Positions 1 to 3,747 of a stretch of 7,163 nt of DNA are shown one piece after another. The stretch spans positions 1 to 7,163 of the forward strand of contig JAFAGE010000416.1 in NCBI GenBank assembly GCA_023423015.1, read 5' to 3'. Positions within the stretch are counted from its first letter, which is position 1; the number at the start of each line of letters is the position of its first letter. The notes under the pieces were generated by a model. That model did not search any database. It was not told where the DNA came from and was given only the letters and a program-made list of their open reading frames with translations. Made by a program: the position numbers and the translations under genes. Source of the DNA: Bacteroidota bacterium. GTDB lineage: Bacteria; Bacteroidota; Bacteroidia; Chitinophagales; Chitinophagaceae.

Positions 1-171
1 ATCCGATGGTGAGTGTGATAGTAAAGTTTTTTGGGGTTTGTACCCGGAATCTTTAGACTTAGGAGCTTTTTCGGCCGAACTAACCTGCATGCAGGCGCCG
101 GTAAATAAAAGCATCACCACTGCTGTAAGTACGCGTATATAGCTGCTGCTGCAAGGGGAACACTTTGTCAC
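1..171 (-). CDS. N-terminal fragment of an exported, probably lipid-anchored protein (cut by left edge)
   Basis: An open frame enters from the left edge on the minus strand. The proposed start is GTG at 171-169, giving exactly 57 codons in the window. The N-terminus looks like a lipoprotein signal: Lys3 and Arg13, then a hydrophobic stretch VLTAVVMLLFTGAC (residues 14-27), with Cys27 as the likely lipidated residue. The T-G-A-C box is weaker than the classical L-[ASTVI]-[GAS]-C. After it comes a polar Ser/Lys-rich linker, as in envelope proteins tethered to a membrane. The start is uncertain: ATG at 114-112 would leave too short a signal, and the frame is open up to the stop at 252-250. GTG is favoured because a candidate promoter (195-225) would place transcription start about 17 bases ahead of it. 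The gene is divergent from the 303-680 lipoprotein. The mature part is too short to assign a family. Confidence 0.5.
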   Translation of the reverse strand, partial: MTKCSPCSSSYIRVLTAVVMLLFTGACMQVSSAEKAPKSKDSGYKPQKTLLSHSPSD

Positions 172-194
172 GGGACGGCCGGTTTCGGTGAGAG

Positions 195-225
195 TAAAGG
201 TAGCGTTAATCAGCCCAATCCGCAA
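195..225 (-). promoter_or_regulatory. Candidate Bacteroidota-type promoter for the leftward gene
   Basis: Read on the minus strand, TTG (225-223) is followed by 20 bases and then TACCTTTA (202-195), which matches the Bacteroidota -7 element TAnnTTTG at 7 of 8 positions. Transcription would start near 188, about 17 bases before the proposed GTG start at 171. Found by eye; such motifs are short, so chance matches are possible. Confidence 0.33.
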
Positions 226-302
226 TGACTTTCCCGTAATAACTGTGCTTTAACAAACCCGGGGCTGATAAAATCGTCCAACAGCAAACAACACCGAGCA
301 AC

Positions 303-680
303 ATGAAAAAGCTGTACATAATTGCCCCGATCATCGTATTGCTGTTCGCGGCTTGCTCCAAGAGAGACTACTATGTAACTCCTCCACCTCCTGACCCGCG
401 AAGCTGGATGCGGACTCATGATGAAGGTGTAGTAATGTATGTAGATTATTCTACCGGGAACTATATTGTTGAAACCTACAATGGATATTCAGTGGTGGAA
501 ATGTGGAACAACGAACCACCTATTGAATACGATCGCGAATACGCGCACTTCAATAACCGCGGTATTCAAACAATCTATAACTACGACGGCAATTATTTCA
601 CCGAAGGAAAGGTGGTCGACTCCTGGCTCACCTGGAATGAAGCGATGTATTTGATTGATGAGTTGAAATATCGCTGGTAA
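303..680 (+). CDS. Uncharacterised 125-residue lipoprotein
   Basis: The protein begins MKK, then has a hydrophobic segment (residues 4-17) ending in F-A-A-Cys18, a lipobox variant tolerated in Bacteroidota, followed by Ser-Lys-Arg-Asp. This predicts signal peptidase II cleavage and lipid attachment at Cys18. A proline run lies at about residues 26-30. The mature part of roughly 107 residues is rich in Tyr, Trp, Asn and Asp (for example DYSTGNYIVETYNGYSVVE at about 48-66), suggesting a compact beta-rich envelope domain. No catalytic motif or known family is recognised. It is complete, with ATG at 303 and TAA at 678-680. The amidohydrolase begins 38 bases downstream on the same strand, so co-transcription is possible, although that gene has its own promoter candidate. 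Other possibilities are a small subunit, an inhibitor-like lipoprotein, or a lineage-specific protein. Confidence 0.8.
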   Translation: MKKLYIIAPIIVLLFAACSKRDYYVTPPPPDPRSWMRTHDEGVVMYVDYSTGNYIVETYNGYSVVEMWNNEPPIEYDREYAHFNNRGIQTIYNYDGNYFTEGKVVDSWLTWNEAMYLIDELKYRW

Positions 681-692
681 GGTGAATATTTG
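663..692 (+). promoter_or_regulatory. Candidate promoter for the amidohydrolase
   Basis: TTG (663-665) is followed by exactly 19 bases and AATATTTG (685-692), a 7-of-8 match to TAnnTTTG. Expected transcription start is near 699, about 20 bases before the ATG at 719. The -33 element lies inside the last codons of the upstream lipoprotein gene, so the amidohydrolase could be expressed independently of it. Confidence 0.35.
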
Positions 693-718
693 ATTATATT
701 GAGAAATACTTTTTTCGT

Positions 719-1783
719 ATGCGACTGCTTATAGTATTTCTCCTGGCCGGTTCTTTTTGCTATTCTCAGAATGCGGGTAACATTCCGCTTAAGAATTTCA
801 GACCGAAATCGATTTATAAAACTCCGCAATCCAATATACAGCGAGCCAAATATCCGGCGATAGATATGCATTCGCACGACTATCCCAAAACAGACGAGGA
901 AGTGAAAGCATGGGTGAAGCTGATGGATGAGAAGAATATTGCCACCTCCATCATACTGTCTTACCAAACCGGCCCTGGATTCGATGTAGTCTACGACCGT
1001 TACGCCAAATATCCCGGAAGGTTTGAAGTTTGGTGCGGATTCGACTACACAGATGCAGATAAGCCAGGCTGGGAACAACGCGCTGTGGCTGAGTTGGAGC
1101 GTTGTTACAAAAAAGGCGCAAGGGGAATTGGAGAACTTGGCGACAAAGGCCTGGGCGAGCTCTATTCGCGTCCCACACCCGGACGAGGTATTCACATCGA
1201 TGATCCAAGGATGAAAGCACTGATCCGCCGCTGCGGCGAATTGAAGATGCCGATAAACATTCACGTAGCCGAAGATGCCTGGATGTATCTTCCCCCCGAC
1301 TCCACCAATGATGGACTTCTGAACGCCGCGAAGTGGCACGTAGACATGAGTGACCCGAACAAACTCGGGCACGATGAGTTGTTAAAAACACTTGAAAATG
1401 CAGTTCGCGACAATCCCGGTACAACTTTCATCGCTTCGCACCTTGCGAATTCCTGCGCCGATTTGAATGTGTTAGGCGCTATGTTCGACAAATACAAAAA
1501 TCTTTACGCCGACATTTCTGCACGCTACGCTGAAATCGCGCCTATCCCCAGGTTTGTGCACGATTTTATGGAGAAGTATGCAGACCGTATTGTGTATGGA
1601 ACTGACATGAACATCAATGATCACATGTATCGCACCACTTTCAGAATACTGGAGTCGGCAGACGAGCACTTCTACGAGGGCATGTTTGGCTACCATTGGG
1701 CATTGTATGGCCTTCACCTCACTGATGGAACGCTGAAGAAGATCTACAGCGACAATCCAAAGCGCATTCTCTCGCGCAGGTAA
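719..1783 (+). CDS. Secreted metal-dependent amidohydrolase (Amidohydro_2-type)
   Basis: A 354-residue TIM-barrel hydrolase of the amidohydrolase superfamily, closest in pattern to the Amidohydro_2 (PF04909) branch. Visible metal and active-site motifs in order are D49-M-H51-S-H53 (the DxHxH strand-1 motif), E139 in GIGELG, H182 in INIHVAE, H241 in IASHLANS, and D296 in IVYGTD. All the usual ligands are therefore present and the enzyme looks intact. The N-terminus (MRLLIVFLLAGSFCYSQ) resembles a Sec signal with cleavage around residues 16-17, so it probably acts in the periplasm or outside the cell, which is less usual for a family with many cytoplasmic members. Family members hydrolyse C-N bonds or decarboxylate small aromatic or carboxylic substrates; the substrate here cannot be inferred. 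It lies 38 bases after the lipoprotein gene. The start at ATG 719 is supported by the signal peptide. Confidence 0.88.
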   Translation: MRLLIVFLLAGSFCYSQNAGNIPLKNFRPKSIYKTPQSNIQRAKYPAIDMHSHDYPKTDEEVKAWVKLMDEKNIATSIILSYQTGPGFDVVYDRYAKYPGRFEVWCGFDYTDADKPGWEQRAVAELERCYKKGARGIGELGDKGLGELYSRPTPGRGIHIDDPRMKALIRRCGELKMPINIHVAEDAWMYLPPDSTNDGLLNAAKWHVDMSDPNKLGHDELLKTLENAVRDNPGTTFIASHLANSCADLNVLGAMFDKYKNLYADISARYAEIAPIPRFVHDFMEKYADRIVYGTDMNINDHMYRTTFRILESADEHFYEGMFGYHWALYGLHLTDGTLKKIYSDNPKRILSRR

Positions 1784-1878
1784 CATTGCTGTTTTTTATA
1801 CCCAAAAACCTTAACTGCCATTTTCTGCGTCGTGGTCCTGCTTTTGAAGGTATAGGTATTTAACCTTAAAATTTCTTT

Positions 1879-2109
1879 ATGCAACCAGGAAGAAACAACA
1901 CAGGCAGAGATGCAGCTGCAAACGACGATATGAACGAAAACCGCAGCAGCGCTATGGACGAAGAGCGTGATATGGACCAGGACATGTCGGATACCGACGA
2001 CGATCCCGATCTGGACGAAGAAGACCTCGAGGAAAACGACCTTACAGACGAAGAAGCCGACGAAATTGAGTGGGACGAGCCACCAAAAGAGGGTACCAGG
2101 AAATCATAA
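1879..2109 (+). CDS. Small, highly acidic, probably disordered protein
   Basis: A 76-residue protein with about 31 Asp/Glu against about 7 Lys/Arg, giving a net charge near -24. The acidic block runs from about residue 27 to 68, with runs such as DTDDDPDLDEEDLEEND. The first 25 residues are Asn/Ala/Arg-rich and the last few are basic (GTRKS). There is no signal peptide, membrane segment or cysteine, so it is predicted to be cytoplasmic and intrinsically disordered. No family is recognised. Such proteins can mimic nucleic acid, chaperone basic proteins or bind cations, but nothing here selects among these. Coding is supported by a clean ATG-to-TAA frame, an A/T-rich leader typical of the phylum, and a strong hairpin 15 bases after the stop (2125-2148). 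The 95-base gap from the amidohydrolase suggests its own transcription unit. Confidence 0.7.
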   Translation: MQPGRNNTGRDAAANDDMNENRSSAMDEERDMDQDMSDTDDDPDLDEEDLEENDLTDEEADEIEWDEPPKEGTRKS

Positions 2110-2124
2110 CTGCCAGAAAAATTG

Positions 2125-2148
2125 AATCCCCGGTAGAAACCGGGGATT
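2125..2148. terminator. Perfect 10-bp hairpin between converging genes, probable terminator
   Basis: AATCCCCGGT (2125-2134), loop AGAA, ACCGGGGATT (2139-2148): a perfect GC-rich stem 15 bases after the stop of the acidic-protein gene. There is no T-run on its 3' side in the plus direction. On the minus strand the stem is followed within 3 bases by TTTTT (complement of 2117-2121), so intrinsic termination would work best for leftward transcription coming from the Lrp-type gene. It may serve both converging units. Confidence 0.65.
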
Positions 2149-2180
2149 GTAAATGAGCTAAGCCCATTAAACCTTATCCT

Positions 2181-2339
2181 ATGAAAGCAGGAAAGGTAGA
2201 TAATATATTACCATCCCGCAAAAATTTCAATGTTAAAGTTCACCGTTTGAAATTGCACATGTTTTTGTTAAACGCGTTTGAAGAAATGGACTGCCCTCAA
2301 TGCTTGATTTTTTTGCGTTACAAAAACTGCATGCCATAG
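2181..2339 (+). CDS. Possible 52-residue small ORF
   Basis: ATG at 2181 opens a 52-codon frame ending in TAG at 2337-2339. The protein starts MKAGKVDNILPSRKNFNVK and is basic (many Lys/Arg). It ends with a Cys-containing stretch in which Cys38 and Cys41 form a C-P-Q-C motif, with Cys50 near the end. The leader (ATTAAACCTTATCCT) resembles Bacteroidota translation starts and shares AACCTTA with the leader of the 1879 gene. Against it: it is short, has no recognised family, lies beyond a strong hairpin with no promoter seen, and occupies the gap between converging genes. It could be a small protein, a remnant of a decayed gene, or non-coding. Confidence 0.3.
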   Translation: MKAGKVDNILPSRKNFNVKVHRLKLHMFLLNAFEEMDCPQCLIFLRYKNCMP

Positions 2340-2350
2340 GCACCAGGAAT

Positions 2351-2866
2351 TCAGACGGCGGGGTTCTGCCTCCGGCGAGACGGGGCAGGGTTGTCGGGTA
2401 AACTGATCCGGTAAGCGGTTTCTTTTTTCGCCTCATACAAAACGAAGAAACTTTGCACAGTACCTACGTTCGACAACTTCGCGATTTTATTGATAATAAA
2501 ATCGTAGTACTCATCCATGTCGCTCAAGGCAACTTTCAGGAGATAGTCGTACAAACCAGTCATGTGATAACATTCCATCACTTCCGGAAATTTAGTGACA
2601 TCACGTTCAAAGGTTTTCATCATGTGATCGGCATGTTCTTTTAATTGAACATGTGTGTAAGCAGTCAACGATTTGTTGATTTTCCTTCTGTCGAGAACGG
2701 CAACGTACTGCTGAATAATTCCTTCATTTTCCAGCTTGCGTATTCGTTCGTAAACAGGGCTTACTGATTTGCCAATCTTGTCGGCGATTTCTTTGTTCGT
2801 TAAGCGGGCATCGTGCTGCAAAAGCTGCAGGATGCGCAAGTCATCGTGGTCTAGAGAGGTAAGCAT
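2351..2866 (-). CDS. Lrp/AsnC-family transcriptional regulator
   Basis: A 171-residue protein with the family layout. An N-terminal winged helix-turn-helix (about residues 5-60) contains LTNKEIADKIGKSVSPVYERIRKLENEGII, close to the classic Lrp/AsnC pattern. A hinge follows (YVAVLDRRKI), then a C-terminal RAM/AsnC ligand-binding domain (about 66-146) containing the typical MTGLYDYLLKV turn. Family members bind DNA as dimers to octamers and respond to amino acids or related metabolites, often repressing their own gene. The final 15 or so residues (DNPAPSRRRQNPAV) form a Pro/Arg-rich tail beyond the domain, encoded by a locally GC-rich stretch. ATG at 2866 fits the family N-terminus. The gene is leftward, 257 bp downstream of the nucleotidase gene, and converges with the 1879 gene. 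The ligand and targets are unknown. Confidence 0.92.
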   Translation of the reverse strand: MLTSLDHDDLRILQLLQHDARLTNKEIADKIGKSVSPVYERIRKLENEGIIQQYVAVLDRRKINKSLTAYTHVQLKEHADHMMKTFERDVTKFPEVMECYHMTGLYDYLLKVALSDMDEYYDFIINKIAKLSNVGTVQSFFVLYEAKKETAYRISLPDNPAPSRRRQNPAV

Positions 2867-2882
2867 GTGAGGTAAATTTTTC

Positions 2883-2914
2883 TAAAAATAAGATGAATTA
2901 CAGAATTGCGACAA
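2883..2914 (-). promoter_or_regulatory. Candidate promoter of the Lrp/AsnC gene
   Basis: On the minus strand, TTG (2914-2912), a 21-base spacer and TATTTTTA (2890-2883) give a 7-of-8 match to TAnnTTTG. Transcription would start about 10-15 bases ahead of the ATG at 2866. The region is very A/T-rich, so a chance match is fairly likely. Confidence 0.25.
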
Positions 2915-2987
2915 CCGAAAAATGCTTCATTCATTGACATTTATAGATTTATTTTTTGCATGAAGAATTTTGCGAATAATCGTACAA

Positions 2988-3005
2988 ACAAATAGACATA
3001 TTTGT
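2988..3005. repeat. 7-bp inverted repeat upstream of the Lrp/AsnC gene
   Basis: ACAAATA (2988-2994), spacer GACA, TATTTGT (2999-3005): a perfect two-fold symmetric element about 120-140 bp upstream of the regulator's start codon. Lrp-type proteins often bind A/T-rich dyads near their own promoters, so this is a candidate operator. It could equally be incidental in this A/T-rich gap. Confidence 0.3.
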
Positions 3006-3038
3006 ATCAGTGTTTGTTTTGTTTAAACACAGGAAGGG

Positions 3039-3060
3039 CAAAAAGATCAGGAGCTTTTTG
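3039..3060. repeat. Small A/T-rich hairpin in the 2867-3123 gap
   Basis: CAAAAAG (3039-3045), loop ATCAGGAG, CTTTTTG (3054-3060). The perfect 7-bp stem is symmetrical, so it can form on either strand. The T-run is inside the stem rather than after it, making it at best a weak terminator. Read leftwards it is the second hairpin after the nucleotidase gene. Confidence 0.3.
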
Positions 3061-3079
3061 TTCAACCAGTATTTCATTA

Positions 3080-3105
3080 CCCCGCGGGGCCTGTTTCTAC
3101 AGGCC
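3080..3105. terminator. Palindrome plus hairpin after the nucleotidase gene, possible terminator
   Basis: GGCCTGT (3088-3094), loop TTCT, ACAGGCC (3099-3105) form a perfect 7-bp stem located 18 bases beyond the stop of the leftward nucleotidase gene. It overlaps a 10-bp palindrome CCCCGCGGGG (3080-3089), so alternative pairings exist. On the minus strand no T-run follows. On the plus strand the stem is followed by the pyrimidine-rich TCTTCTTATTTCTCC. Termination for the nucleotidase transcript is likely by position; a role for plus-strand transcription is possible. Confidence 0.5.
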
Positions 3106-3123
3106 TCTTCTTATTTCTCCATA

Positions 3124-3648
3124 CTATAACAACTTTGCGGCAACTTCTTCCCAATTGTTGACGCGTTCATATTCATTTAGCAGCTTATTGTGAGGGGAGG
3201 AGTATAGAAGTTTGCGTCCTTCAAAACCATTGAAGTTGCGTGTTCTGTCGTCGATGATAATATCGGCGTTGATAATTTTGTGACCGCAGAAAATAATATG
3301 CGTCCACGGAATAAACGGGAAATGATCAGCAAGCCATTCGTATTTGTCAATCAATGAATTTTTAAATTCCATCGCTGCCGATACAATGAATACGTCGTAT
3401 TTGCCGGTAAGTTCGCGCACCACTTCCTGGCTGCCCGGCATCACAGGGATGTTCCTGAAGAAACCGGGAGCGTTGATGTAACCTGATAACGTTGTTCGTA
3501 ATTCCGGCGGTAATATTTCCCTGATTTCCTTACCGTCTTCGAGCCTGCTCTTCAAGTCAAAGCCGTGATTTTTCCTGTATACTTCAGCAAACTGATCTAT
3601 CGTGTCGGCTATTACTTCATCCATATCAATTGCTACCCTTGGTCGCAT
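3124..3648 (-). CDS. 5'(3')-deoxyribonucleotidase-like HAD phosphatase (NT5C type)
   Basis: A 174-residue HAD-superfamily protein matching the pyrimidine 5'-nucleotidase type C family (PF06941). HAD motif I is D8-M-D10-E-V, with D8 the expected phospho-acceptor and D10 the acid/base. Motif II is Ser90 in FIVSAA, motif III Lys124 in CGHK, and motif IV D133-D134 in IIIDDR, expected to bind Mg2+. A helical cap occupies about residues 15-70. The length is normal for the bacterial branch. The family removes the phosphate from (deoxy)nucleoside monophosphates and helps control nucleotide pools; it is cytoplasmic, and no signal peptide is seen. ATG at 3648 starts just before the motif I strand. The gene is divergent from the 3748 gene (99-base gap) and has its own promoter candidate. 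Substrate preference cannot be told from the sequence. Confidence 0.9.
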   Translation of the reverse strand: MRPRVAIDMDEVIADTIDQFAEVYRKNHGFDLKSRLEDGKEIREILPPELRTTLSGYINAPGFFRNIPVMPGSQEVVRELTGKYDVFIVSAAMEFKNSLIDKYEWLADHFPFIPWTHIIFCGHKIINADIIIDDRTRNFNGFEGRKLLYSSPHNKLLNEYERVNNWEEVAAKLL

Positions 3649-3671
3649 ACCGTTTACCTTTTTTTGAAGGG

Positions 3672-3701
3672 CGAAATTAGTTGATAATGTTCATGTGCCA
3701 A
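3672..3701 (-). promoter_or_regulatory. Candidate promoter of the nucleotidase gene
   Basis: On the minus strand, TTG (3701-3699), exactly 19 bases, then TAATTTCG (3679-3672), a 7-of-8 match to TAnnTTTG. Expected transcription start is near 3665, leaving a leader of about 17 bases to the ATG at 3648. This is one of the better-spaced candidates in the window. Confidence 0.4.
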
Positions 3702-3724
3702 CGCGGTGAATCCGAATGCCTTTG
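3694..3724 (+). promoter_or_regulatory. Candidate promoter of the cytochrome/propeller operon
   Basis: TGTG (3694-3697), 19 bases, then TGCCTTTG (3717-3724). Each element differs at one position from TTTG and TAnnTTTG. Expected start is near 3731, about 17 bases before the ATG at 3748. It overlaps the divergent nucleotidase promoter candidate, so the two could compete. Confidence 0.25.
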
Positions 3725-3747
3725 CAGAAAATTGGTAACTTTCGCAC

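Noticed and set aside
593..1372. Long minus-strand open frame (259 codons) opposite the amidohydrolase
   Set aside because: It lies antisense to a gene with complete catalytic motifs, and its translation shows no signal, domain or sensible composition; it is a shadow of the real coding strand.
1762..1799. GCGC...GCGC near the end of the amidohydrolase followed by TTTTTT, considered as a terminator
   Set aside because: The stem is only 4 bp with an 8-base loop and lies about 12 bases away from the T-run, too weak and too distant to support.
2320..2342. Short hairpin TGCC-TAT-GGCA with a nearby TTTTT on the minus strand after the Lrp-type gene
   Set aside because: A 4-bp stem with a 3-base loop is not convincing; the 2125-2148 hairpin further on is a far better terminator for leftward transcription.
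3002..3193. Plus-strand 63-codon frame crossing the intergenic gap into the nucleotidase gene
   Set aside because: It runs through the hairpins and overlaps the antisense strand of a clear gene; its Ser/Phe/Tyr-rich translation has no recognisable features.
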